Positions 9,088-17,274 of a stretch of DNA of 64,000 nt are shown here, one piece after another (positions within the stretch are counted from its first letter, which is position 1; each line of letters begins with the position of its first letter). The position numbers were made by a program, and so were the translations under genes. Origin of the DNA: Clostridium oryzae (lineage in GTDB: Bacteria; Bacillota; Clostridia; Clostridiales; Clostridiaceae); NCBI RefSeq assembly GCF_002029235.1, contig NZ_MZGV01000021.1, positions 1 through 64,000 of the forward strand. Reading direction: 5' to 3'. The notes under the pieces are model-generated. The model did not search any database and was not told the origin of the DNA. It worked only from the letters and a program-made list of their open reading frames with translations.

Positions 9088-11406
9088 CTAACGTTCCATT
9101 CTCCATTGACTCAATTTTACAACATCATCATCTATTTGATATCCCACTGTATCATCTCCCGCATCTACACTGAAAGTACTTCCCTCCGAACTGCTTCCAG
9201 TACTATTAATAAAGATATTTTTAAAAAGCCCGTTATAATTTGAAGCTATAAATTGTTTAACTTTACTGTTGTCCCACCTAATTTTCTTGACACCTATATT
9301 ATCTTTTGTAGTAAAATCGCCGCCTGCTATTATGCTGCCAGTAAAATCTATGTCACCATATAGTTCAACATCTCCTTTTACTACTATTACCCCTGAAGAT
9401 GCTGACGAATTCATATTTTTAAGATCTATTACGTTATCAGCCTTTTCATCACCGTCATATTGAGCACCTCTGCCTAATAAAACTACTTTTTTAGCTTCAC
9501 TATTCACATACACTACACTGCTGCTAGCATAATCTATTTTCTTAACATCGTATGTTTTATAATTGCCTGCTTCATCTACAAAAGCAACCTGCGCTACTGT
9601 ATTAGTCTGATAGCCTGTACTAGGATCTGTTACTCTATTTTTATCTCCGTCCATAACCGTTCTGTTCTGATTACCTTGAGCGTAAAGCTTATCTGCCGGT
9701 GTAACATAACTTTCCTCAGGTGCACTCATTTCATACACTTTCTCCGCTAACTGCTTCTGTTTTTCACTAACTATTTTCTGATCCTCTGCCTTATAGTTCG
9801 TATCAAAATTATTGTTTCCACTTTGAGGCGAAAGTCCAAAACTAATTACACTATCACTACCGCCCGGTAAGGTTATACCACTGCTTTTAATAGAAGTCCC
9901 ATTTGCAGTTAGCCCTAGCTTCTGACAAAGCTTAAAGTATTCTATCTTCTGCTGTACCGTAAGTTCACTGTCGGAACCTGATTTCAGACTTTTAATAAGC
10001 ATAAGCGGGTTTATATATGCAAAATTAACATTACCTTGTTTATATTTATCAATAGCAGCTTGATCGCCACTATTTGCAGCATCATCAGGTATATGAATTC
10101 CATAGGTTTTATAGTTTCCCTTTATCGCAACTGCCTCTCCTGTCTGGTACGCTTCAGGTTTTGTATCAATATAGGCTGTACCCATAATAATAGCCTTATT
10201 TTCAATATTAATAGCAGAACCTTTTCCGATGTCGTCACTATTGACTATTATGCTGCTGGAGGATTTATAGTTTTCGTTATCCACACCTGTTGTTCTTGGT
10301 GAACTTACATCATTTATGCCATAGAATTGCGCTATGCCTATGCTCGTCTTTTCTGAATTTAAGCATAAATCATTACTAAGATACACATTATGGCAATGTA
10401 TATTGTTTGATTCTGAAACCTCTCCCGCTTCTTTACTGGCACTGCCGACATAAAGGTTTCCCGCATAAATATCTCCTGAATTCACATGGTTATTAGATCC
10501 ATTAATGCAAAAACTATTAGCTGTAACTATTTTGCAGTTATTAAAGTTTATATCAGCATAATTGCTGCTTTTATCATTTCCGATGGATATCCCGCCATAA
10601 TACTTATTATATGAAATATTTTTCAGCAAATCCTCCCGGGGCATGTTATTAATACCTCTGACAAATATGTCTCCGTCAAATTCCATTTGTCCATTTAGAT
10701 TCATATTGCCGTCGATAGACACTGCATTTTGCCAAACAGGATTTAAAGCCACTTCTCCTTCTTTAGTAGTTATTGAATATGTATCTCCATAGTTTGGGAC
10801 AGTTATTATAATATGCGCACTTACAGTTTTTTTATTTGAGGTTTGACCTCTTTTAACTGCCGTTTCAAAAGTTGAAATTACTTTTAAATCCATTCTATTT
10901 TCTTCATTAAATTTCGCATTGGAAGGTATATCTATATTAGGCTTACTTGTAATATTTCTGAACAAATCTTTCTTACCATCAGAACCGGTATATATTCCTT
11001 GAGTTATATTATTATCCTCATCTCGTTTATTGAGAAAATCTACAATATAGCTTTTATATGCATTCTTAAACTTTGCATTTGCTGCAGCGTACAACTTATC
11101 TTCATCAACAGTACTGCCATCCTTCTTCAAAATACTTTTATCTGTATCTGCATCATTTTTCAGATAGTCTGCAGCCTTCTCATTTCCGCTAACTACGGCA
11201 CATTCTACCTCTTTTTTCACTATACCCTGTATAATACAGATGCCAGAATCCGCAGCATAAAAATTTTCAATCTTCTCACTTGCTACAACCCTCATAGAAT
11301 AATCTGCGGCAGTAAGTGCAAGTATTGCTGTTCCAAATATAACTATTAGTGCAAAAATAATGAGCAACATTATCATTGAAGAACCTTTCTTCTTTTTTAA
11401 AGCCAT
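9088..11406 (-). CDS. Large PilX-like pilus assembly protein
   Basis: 772 residues. The N-terminus KKKKGSSMIMLLIIFALIVI followed by ADSG resembles the PilX/GspK-type N-terminal helix, which lacks the Glu5 of ordinary pilins. The long remainder contains repeated short beta motifs (for example GNMNLNGQMEFDGDIFVRG and GDVELYGDIDFTGS) that suggest a beta-solenoid. The start is ATG 11406, 5 nt after AGGTG; an upstream in-frame TTG at 11427 overlaps the preceding gene. Such a large passenger suggests a tip-located subunit. Function beyond the pilus link is unknown. Confidence 0.7.
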   Translation of the reverse strand: MALKKKKGSSMIMLLIIFALIVIFGTAILALTAADYSMRVVASEKIENFYAADSGICIIQGIVKKEVECAVVSGNEKAADYLKNDADTDKSILKKDGSTVDEDKLYAAANAKFKNAYKSYIVDFLNKRDEDNNITQGIYTGSDGKKDLFRNITSKPNIDIPSNAKFNEENRMDLKVISTFETAVKRGQTSNKKTVSAHIIITVPNYGDTYSITTKEGEVALNPVWQNAVSIDGNMNLNGQMEFDGDIFVRGINNMPREDLLKNISYNKYYGGISIGNDKSSNYADINFNNCKIVTANSFCINGSNNHVNSGDIYAGNLYVGSASKEAGEVSESNNIHCHNVYLSNDLCLNSEKTSIGIAQFYGINDVSSPRTTGVDNENYKSSSSIIVNSDDIGKGSAINIENKAIIMGTAYIDTKPEAYQTGEAVAIKGNYKTYGIHIPDDAANSGDQAAIDKYKQGNVNFAYINPLMLIKSLKSGSDSELTVQQKIEYFKLCQKLGLTANGTSIKSSGITLPGGSDSVISFGLSPQSGNNNFDTNYKAEDQKIVSEKQKQLAEKVYEMSAPEESYVTPADKLYAQGNQNRTVMDGDKNRVTDPSTGYQTNTVAQVAFVDEAGNYKTYDVKKIDYASSSVVYVNSEAKKVVLLGRGAQYDGDEKADNVIDLKNMNSSASSGVIVVKGDVELYGDIDFTGSIIAGGDFTTKDNIGVKKIRWDNSKVKQFIASNYNGLFKNIFINSTGSSSEGSTFSVDAGDDTVGYQIDDDVVKLSQWRMER

Positions 11407-11416
11407 ATTTTCACCT

Positions 11417-12295
11417 CTAATTTTCAATATCTATAGAAGAAGTAATTTCATAAATTTTCTTTTTGCCTCCATCATTTTTGTATATCTTAACATTCACATC
11501 ATATACTCCATTTTTGTTGTCCTTTAAGTTACCGCTGGGCACGTTCAAATACTTTCTTACAGCGCCTCCTTCTGAACATATCTTAATGTCTCCATAACTA
11601 GAATTCTTACAGCAAAGGATGTTAAATATTTTATCAGCTGACTCAGAATCATTTCTCACATAAACGTGTATTTCCTCTGTCTTCATATTAATTATTTTTA
11701 TGCTTCCAGAAGAACCAGCTTTTTTATTGATAATTGCAATATCTTCACCAGACTTATTTTTTAAAATTACTGTATCATCTTTCCCAATTATCTCTAAATC
11801 ACCAGTCATTGGATATACATTATCTGAACTTCCAGCTTCATCTAACCGAAGAGTGTTATTCTCTTTTACAGTTACAGTACCATCACTGCTCACAGCAGAA
11901 GCTTGTCCTAAATCATAGATTATATCTCTTTTCCTTTGAAAAGTTATATCTGAAGTTATATAATTTCCTACATCAATATCTGCATCATATATCGAATATC
12001 CTATATCATATTTTGAAGCATCTGTGGTACTTTCCATTTTATTCAGGTATTGTGTCGAATTTGTTAGTCTTAATGCTATAGAATTATGTTCAATTTTATG
12101 GTCTGCTTTTATACTTTCAATGATTTTCTGTGCAGTAAGTGACACCTGCTGCGTGTTTTCAGCCTGTTTATTGTATTTCACTGCTGTAGTTACCAATACA
12201 CTTAACGGAATGATGATTATACTAAAAATAGCTATGGTCACAATTACTTCTATTAACGTCATGCCCTTCTTCTTGTTTCCCAGCAGTTCTTTCAT
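11417..12295 (-). CDS. Minor prepilin, PilV-like
   Basis: 292 residues with a clear prepilin N-terminus: leader MKELLGNKKKG, then MTLIEVIVTIAIFS, with Glu at +5. A hydrophobic helix is followed by a globular domain, as in PilV-type minor pilins. AGGTG lies 8 nt before ATG. It is 11 bp upstream of the PilX-like gene, whose ribosome site lies in the gap. Predicted substrate of PilD and PilB/PilC-driven assembly. The PilV assignment is tentative; minor pilin status is firm. Confidence 0.8.
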   Translation of the reverse strand: MKELLGNKKKGMTLIEVIVTIAIFSIIIIPLSVLVTTAVKYNKQAENTQQVSLTAQKIIESIKADHKIEHNSIALRLTNSTQYLNKMESTTDASKYDIGYSIYDADIDVGNYITSDITFQRKRDIIYDLGQASAVSSDGTVTVKENNTLRLDEAGSSDNVYPMTGDLEIIGKDDTVILKNKSGEDIAIINKKAGSSGSIKIINMKTEEIHVYVRNDSESADKIFNILCCKNSSYGDIKICSEGGAVRKYLNVPSGNLKDNKNGVYDVNVKIYKNDGGKKKIYEITSSIDIEN

Positions 12296-12306
12296 CTACA
12301 CATCAC

Positions 12307-13509
12307 CTACTTATTTATTGTTTCAACATTGCCTTCTTTGCTCTTAACCGTCACCCTAGGTCTAGATGTATCATCGTTAGTAACAATAACATTAATATTC
12401 TTTGATGTCTTATTATCAACTGTTAAGTTAACTGAACATTCATCTGAATCTGATGTTCTCTTACTGGAATATATCATTATTGAAATATCCTCACCTTCAG
12501 GTGTGAATTCAAATCCCGTGCTACTGTATTGCATAGGATATGAACCATTTTTAGATTTATATTTGTAATAAAACTTATTATTTTTTTCAGTAATCACTAT
12601 TTCTATATTTTCTGTCTTATTTTCATCTTCATATATATAACTTTTACGCTCAGAATCGTCAGACTTCCCAAGCATTATCGCTGGTAAATCTGAATTTACA
12701 GATTTTATAGACATGGCAAAGTCTGGACTATCATTTGCATTTGACATATAATAAGTGCCCTGTGCCTTTGATGAAAACGGATTATTCTTTCCATATTTAT
12801 TACTATATTTCCATTCGTCGTAATTCATATTTGTATCTGCAAATTGAGGTATTGAATAAAACTCCAGTGTTGCTGTCCCACTTAGGTTGGAAGAATCTCC
12901 TCCGCCCAGTGTAAAACCTGAAACAACAATTTTGCTTTCATTTTTTTCTATGGTAGAAATAAACTTAATTATATTACTATAAGATCCCTTAAAGGTTATA
13001 TTAGCTTTTAATGAGTTTGATAAATCGGAAGTTTCTGTTTCATCACTATTTTTTCGTAAAACATCAGTATTGTACATTGCTACCAGCTTATTTAATTTAA
13101 GTATTTCAGCATTTTTTTCATTCTGTTCCTTTTCCTTATTATCACCACTGCTGTCAGCACTGTTTTCATTAGCATTCTCTGATATAAAACTAACATTTCC
13201 TTTTATATTTGCCTTTGCGTATATTGAGTTTAATTGAAGCAGCAATCTATCCTGTTCCAGCTTTGGATATAGCTTTCCAGCTCCTCCTTCTATTTTACAA
13301 TTCAATACCTTTATATTCTTTTTGATATTCGAACCGGAAGCAATCTGTAATTTCATATCTTCCAGCTTTGCAGCTCCCTTTTCTTTCTGCTGTCTCAGCG
13401 ATAGAATACTATTTCTTTGATTTATATATATAACGTTATAATAACCTATAGCTATAAGCAAACTTAACAGTACCGCGAGAATGAGCTTTTCAGTTTTACT
13501 TATCTTCAT
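12307..13509 (-). CDS. pilO: PilO-like inner-membrane pilus alignment protein
   Basis: About 400 residues. One N-terminal membrane helix (LILAVLLSLLIAIGYYNVIY) is followed by a coiled-coil-prone region (RQQKEKGAAKLEDMKLQ) and a long extracytoplasmic part with a low-complexity Glu/Asn stretch near 120-140. This architecture, and the place directly after PilM and PilN, fit PilO. It is longer than typical PilO (about 200), with an extra C-terminal domain of about 200 residues. Start chosen at ATG 13509; it overlaps the end of pilN by 14 bp, suggesting translational coupling. Sequence alone would not prove PilO. Confidence 0.65.
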   Translation of the reverse strand: MKISKTEKLILAVLLSLLIAIGYYNVIYINQRNSILSLRQQKEKGAAKLEDMKLQIASGSNIKKNIKVLNCKIEGGAGKLYPKLEQDRLLLQLNSIYAKANIKGNVSFISENANENSADSSGDNKEKEQNEKNAEILKLNKLVAMYNTDVLRKNSDETETSDLSNSLKANITFKGSYSNIIKFISTIEKNESKIVVSGFTLGGGDSSNLSGTATLEFYSIPQFADTNMNYDEWKYSNKYGKNNPFSSKAQGTYYMSNANDSPDFAMSIKSVNSDLPAIMLGKSDDSERKSYIYEDENKTENIEIVITEKNNKFYYKYKSKNGSYPMQYSSTGFEFTPEGEDISIMIYSSKRTSDSDECSVNLTVDNKTSKNINVIVTNDDTSRPRVTVKSKEGNVETINK

Positions 13510-14065
13510 CTTGCACCACATCCTTAAATGAACATTTTAAAGAAAAATTGTACCGTTTTTTAGACGTGTCATAATTTATATCAGCAAAATTAGCACTTTC
13601 CATATTCGCTAATTCCGTAATATTGTGGCCAAATTGCGCCGCTGTAATCATACTTTTAGCAGAACAGTTCAATTGAATTATATCTTCATTTATAGATATA
13701 TTGCTCATATATACATCTAACGGCATACAACTATTAATTTCATTTATCAATTTTGTCGTAACTTTATTCTTATTGTCCACTGCATTTACAATACTTGATG
13801 ACGTCTGAAAGTACTTTTTCAATATATCCTGCTTTTTTTTAAGTTCTTGAACCTGTGAATATTCCTTCTGAATATCAGAAGCGTTTATCTGCGTATTTAT
13901 CTTACTTATATTGATGTTAAGCATAACGCTGTTAATGATATACCATATATTAGACAATAAAATCAAAGTTCCAATAATACCTGCTGCAGTAATGATGATA
14001 TACCTAGTATTCTTAGATTCTTTCGCTGCTTCGTTATAGCTGGTAAAAAAATTCAAATCATTCAT
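13496..14065 (-). CDS. pilN: PilN-like pilus assembly membrane protein
   Basis: 189 residues: a short cytoplasmic tail starting MNDLNFF, one membrane helix at about 22-48, then a predicted coiled coil (IQKEYSQVQELKKKQDIL) and a small alpha/beta domain. This is the PilN layout; the cytoplasmic tail of PilN binds PilM. AGGTG precedes ATG. It lies 12 bp after pilM and overlaps pilO. Acts in the membrane platform that connects the cytoplasmic motor to the pilus. The call rests on architecture and gene order. Confidence 0.75.
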   Translation of the reverse strand: MNDLNFFTSYNEAAKESKNTRYIIITAAGIIGTLILLSNIWYIINSVMLNINISKINTQINASDIQKEYSQVQELKKKQDILKKYFQTSSSIVNAVDNKNKVTTKLINEINSCMPLDVYMSNISINEDIIQLNCSAKSMITAAQFGHNITELANMESANFADINYDTSKKRYNFSLKCSFKDVVQDEDK

Positions 14066-14077
14066 AATCTCACCTGC

Positions 14078-15214
14078 CTAATATCGTATAATGGCGCCAA
14101 TGGCGTTTATATATATATCTTCAACTTCATTTTCAGTTTTAAATTCAACATTATTAAGAGCTGTTAACCTGTTTACTGGAATATTGAAATAATTAGACAT
14201 GTATTGCTCTAGGCCTTTTAATCTAGAGCTCCCGCCATATATAAATATAGTATCTACGTTGTTACCAAATTTCTTATTTCTAAAAAATTGAAATATCTTA
14301 CCTATTTCTTCTATCCAATTATTTACTTCATCTCGTAGCACAATATTCAATTCACTATTATCCATTCCAAGCAGATTACCTTCATTTATCTTTCTTCCTT
14401 CTGCTTCCACAGGAGATATATTTAAAGATTTTGATATAGAAATATCAAGCTGCTCTCCACCGCTTTTTATTATTCTAGCAAATTCGAGATTGACTCCTTC
14501 ATATATGTTAACCTCAATACTTTTAGCTCCCATATCTATAATGGCACAGGTATGCTGAGGCGTATTTTCATTTTCTATATGATGCTGCATTATAAGCTTT
14601 CTTAATACGTTATAATTTATATCCAGCGCATTAGGCTTTAACTTTGCATTTTTAATTAGTTCCATATACTGTCTCGATAATTTTACTGGATAAATTATCG
14701 TCAGTACTCTAAGCTTGTCCACTTCATCTACTTGTAATTTTTCAAGTATATTATATTGTACGATGTAATTATCCATATTTAGCGGAAGATATCTTTGAAG
14801 CTCAAATTTAATTAACGTATCTAATTCATCTCCACTGGCTTCGGGAATTATTAATTCTCTATTAATGATACTAGTGCTATTGCCAGTACAATTAGCATCT
14901 TTTATTTTTACACCGTTTTTCTTCATATACTTGTCAATTTCCACAGCAAAAAACGTGGAGGTTTGTATCACAGTATCATAAATAGAACTCATAACGGTTT
15001 TAAACATGAACGCCTTATCTATCACGATACCGCTGTTAGTGTACCTGCCCACTACTACTTTTGTATTTTGTGATCCTATGTCTAGAGAAACCACTTTTTT
15101 ATTTATAAGAGGTCTAAGCTTTTTTATTTTTTCTGGTGATTTCTTCTCTTTTTTTAAATCCGTTATATCCTTACTAAGTATCTCTTTAATATTGATATCT
15201 CTTAATTTTTCCAA
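14078..15214 (-). CDS. pilM: PilM, actin-like pilus assembly ATPase
   Basis: About 378 residues. The actin/FtsA fold is recognisable: the phosphate-1 motif VVSLDIGSQNTKVVVG, then AIIDMGAKSIEVNIYEG (phosphate 2) and IFIYGGSSRLKGL (adenosine motif). PilM is cytoplasmic and binds the PilN tail. The start is placed at TTG 15214, 6 nt after AGAGGTG; the in-frame GTG at 15223 lies inside that ribosome site. The gene begins about 47 nt after a tandem structured RNA that separates it from the major pilin gene, which may set its level apart from that of pilA. Confidence 0.88.
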   Translation of the reverse strand: MEKLRDINIKEILSKDITDLKKEKKSPEKIKKLRPLINKKVVSLDIGSQNTKVVVGRYTNSGIVIDKAFMFKTVMSSIYDTVIQTSTFFAVEIDKYMKKNGVKIKDANCTGNSTSIINRELIIPEASGDELDTLIKFELQRYLPLNMDNYIVQYNILEKLQVDEVDKLRVLTIIYPVKLSRQYMELIKNAKLKPNALDINYNVLRKLIMQHHIENENTPQHTCAIIDMGAKSIEVNIYEGVNLEFARIIKSGGEQLDISISKSLNISPVEAEGRKINEGNLLGMDNSELNIVLRDEVNNWIEEIGKIFQFFRNKKFGNNVDTIFIYGGSSRLKGLEQYMSNYFNIPVNRLTALNNVEFKTENEVEDIYINAIGAIIRY

Positions 15215-15260
15215 TATGTTCACCTCTTAGTTATATCTTTTATTTACTGTTTCTTATAAA

Positions 15261-15357
15261 CTGTTTAATTTGCTTTCTCTTGGATACCTTGTTAAGCGTG
15301 ACATGGCTCTGCGAAGAAGTCTGGCTTCGAGGGCTGAGACATGTCACGGTGTGTGCT
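15261..15357 (-). ncRNA. Unassigned structured RNA, copy 2 (pilM-proximal)
   Basis: 97-nt element on the minus strand, 86/97 identical to copy 1 with no indels. It begins AGCACACACC, and GTGACATG (15347-15340) pairs perfectly with CATGTCAC (15305-15298) to form an 8-bp stem around a 34-nt loop containing CAGCCCTCGAAG. CTTAACAAG follows. It does not match the purine, TPP, SAM, cobalamin, GEMM-I or c-di-GMP-II consensus as I know them. Role unknown: cis-regulator of pilM onward, or stabiliser of the pilA message. Confidence 0.55.
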
Positions 15358-15369
15358 AATCTCAAGTTG

Positions 15370-15466
15370 CTGTTTAATTTGCTGTCTCTTTGGCACCTTG
15401 TTAAGCGTGACACGGCTCTACAAAGTAGTCGGGTTTCGAGGGCTGAAACATGTCACGGTGTGTGCT
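15370..15466 (-). ncRNA. Unassigned structured RNA, copy 1 (pilA-proximal)
   Basis: 97-nt element starting 17 nt after the pilA stop codon and 12 nt upstream of copy 2 (period 109). GTGACATG (15456-15449) pairs with CGTGTCAC (15414-15407). The A-to-G change in the 3' arm turns a T-A pair of copy 2 into a T-G wobble, so the stem is kept. An inner CTAC/GTAG hairpin is complete here but has one mismatch in copy 2. The tandem arrangement recalls paired riboswitches. Family not recognised. Confidence 0.55.
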
Positions 15467-15482
15467 GATACTTATTTTCATT

Positions 15483-15926
15483 TTAATGTGCGGCTGCCAC
15501 AACCGTTGTTACTGAAACGTCACCTTTAGATATCACCACATGATACATTGCTGGAGTTCCATCTGAGTATTGAGGTTGCCCTTTGGCGTCAAATCCTGAC
15601 ACAAGTTTTGTTCCTTGAACATTGTTTACATCCTTCATCGCTTCATTTACATCATCTTTATATTTTTCAGTATTTAAGCTTGTAGTACTCGGACCTGTGA
15701 CATAAAAATCAGCGGTCTCAGGTACCGTCCCGTCTGACACTAGCATCAATACCGTTCGCTTAATTGTAAGACAGCTTTGGGCGTCTGCCTTATTTCGTGA
15801 ATTGTTTCTTACTGCGATAAAATTTGGTATAGCGATGGCTGCAATTATTGCTAGAACTGCTAGAACTATAATAAGTTCAATTAACGTGAATCCTTTCTTT
15901 TTCTTCTTTTTTAAATTGTTACTCAT
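15483..15926 (-). CDS. pilA: Major type IV pilin
   Basis: 147 residues. A basic leader (MSNNLKKKKKKG) is followed by FTLIELIIVLAVLAIIAAIA, giving cleavage after Gly and N-methyl-Phe at +1 with Glu at +5. The short globular domain, position after pilB and pilC, and strong ribosome site (AGGAGGAAT) suggest the main pilus subunit. Two copies of a structured RNA follow its stop codon. A small hairpin (CTGGTTTTACCAG, 15957-15969) lies in the 115-bp gap upstream. Confidence 0.9.
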   Translation of the reverse strand: MSNNLKKKKKKGFTLIELIIVLAVLAIIAAIAIPNFIAVRNNSRNKADAQSCLTIKRTVLMLVSDGTVPETADFYVTGPSTTSLNTEKYKDDVNEAMKDVNNVQGTKLVSGFDAKGQPQYSDGTPAMYHVVISKGDVSVTTVVAAAH

Positions 15927-16041
15927 AGTTATTCCTCCTGTTTTTTATATTTTTAACTGGTTTTACCAGCTACGGGCGTAATTAATCGAGAAATCAGTTT
16001 AAAATCAAGCAGCAATTTCAACCTTATTTAAGTACTATCCA

Positions 16042-17247
16042 TTATTTTATATCCTTATACATTCCAAACATCGGTTGAACTATTGCTACGACCATAAGTC
16101 CTATTACAACCCCCTTGACCACTATCATTAATGGTTCTAGTAAACTCGTAAACATTTGTATCTGTGTTTCCAGTTCCTCATCATAAAAATCTGCCGTTTT
16201 ATTTAAAATAGCATCCATAGAACCAGATTCCTCACCTGTATTTATCATTGATATTAACATTGGTGGAAAAATATCAGTTTCACCCATAGATTTTGCAAGT
16301 CCTTCTCCTTTAACTACCATATCTCTCACTTTGTCTATTTTATGCTGAACTATAGTATTTCCTATTACTTCAGATACTGAATTTAAACCATCCACAAGTG
16401 TGATACCGCTGGCTATAACTGTAGATAAAGTTCTTGTGAATCTTGACACTATTATCATCTCGTTTAAGTTCCTAATAATAGGTATTTTAAGTTTCACCTT
16501 ATCCTTAAGAAATATTCCGCTAGGGGTCTTAAAATAGTATCTAATTGCCCATATAACTGCAATCAATATAAGTAGCACAATAATGCCATCATTAATAATT
16601 GCTGAACTCACAGCCAAAAGCGCCTTTGTAGAAGCCGGAAGTTCTACCCCATTGCTTTTAAACATCTGCACAAAGGTCGGCATTACAAATACAAGCAACA
16701 TTCCTACAACGGCTATCGCTACTACGCCCAGTACAATTGGATAGATCATAGCCGATTTTATCTTGTTATTCATCCTATTCTCTTTTTCATAATGACTAGC
16801 CATTCTCAGCATAATTATATCCATGTTACCAGTAACTTCTCCAGCTTGAACCATACTTATAAACAGATTTGGAAATACATCCTTGTGCTGAGCCATGGCT
16901 TCGGATAATGTCACACCTTTTTTCACTTCTTCATTAAGCTTAGCCACTACATCTCTGAATCTTCTGTTGGCAAGCTGCTCTGAAAGTACTTGCAGGCACA
17001 TATTAATTGAAGAACCTGCGTCCAGCATCGTATAAAATTGTCTTGCGAATATAGCCATATCTTTTGTCTTAATTTTCTGAAAATCACTGAGATTAATTTC
17101 TGCACCTTTTTGAATCTTCTCTACCTTTAAAGGATAACAATTGTTTATACCTATCATTTCGATGACTGCTTCTCTGCTAGAAGCCTCATATACTCCCTCT
17201 ATCTTTTCACCCTTATCATTCGTAGCCTTATACCTGTAATTAGCCAT
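16042..17247 (-). CDS. pilC: PilC/GspF-type inner-membrane platform protein
   Basis: 401 residues with two T2SSF domains (about 65-190 and 270-390) and three hydrophobic segments, near 170, 215 and 375. Typical motifs include FARQFYTMLDAG at the first domain and the repeated SMINTGEESG / SMVQAGEVTG. It forms the membrane base on which the PilB motor rotates or pulls. The start ATG is 27 bp after pilB. Length is normal. Position between pilB and pilA fits the usual order in clostridial pilus clusters. Confidence 0.93.
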   Translation of the reverse strand: MANYRYKATNDKGEKIEGVYEASSREAVIEMIGINNCYPLKVEKIQKGAEINLSDFQKIKTKDMAIFARQFYTMLDAGSSINMCLQVLSEQLANRRFRDVVAKLNEEVKKGVTLSEAMAQHKDVFPNLFISMVQAGEVTGNMDIIMLRMASHYEKENRMNNKIKSAMIYPIVLGVVAIAVVGMLLVFVMPTFVQMFKSNGVELPASTKALLAVSSAIINDGIIVLLILIAVIWAIRYYFKTPSGIFLKDKVKLKIPIIRNLNEMIIVSRFTRTLSTVIASGITLVDGLNSVSEVIGNTIVQHKIDKVRDMVVKGEGLAKSMGETDIFPPMLISMINTGEESGSMDAILNKTADFYDEELETQIQMFTSLLEPLMIVVKGVVIGLMVVAIVQPMFGMYKDIK

Positions 17248-17274
17248 TTATGATTATCACCTCTTTTGAAAAAG

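Noticed and set aside
15301-15360. TPP riboswitch suggested by CTGAGA on the plus strand
   Set aside because: The second conserved block (ACCTGATC-type) and the overall TPP fold are missing, and the gene context is pili.
15261-15466. CRISPR array or c-di-GMP riboswitch in the pilA-pilM gap
   Set aside because: Only two copies 97 nt long with a 12-nt gap, so not CRISPR. The conserved blocks of GEMM-I and c-di-GMP-II aptamers are absent on both strands.
15280-15529. Small plus-strand open frames of about 62 codons between pilA and pilM
   Set aside because: They run through the repeated RNA copies, lack ribosome sites and mirror each other only because of the repeat.
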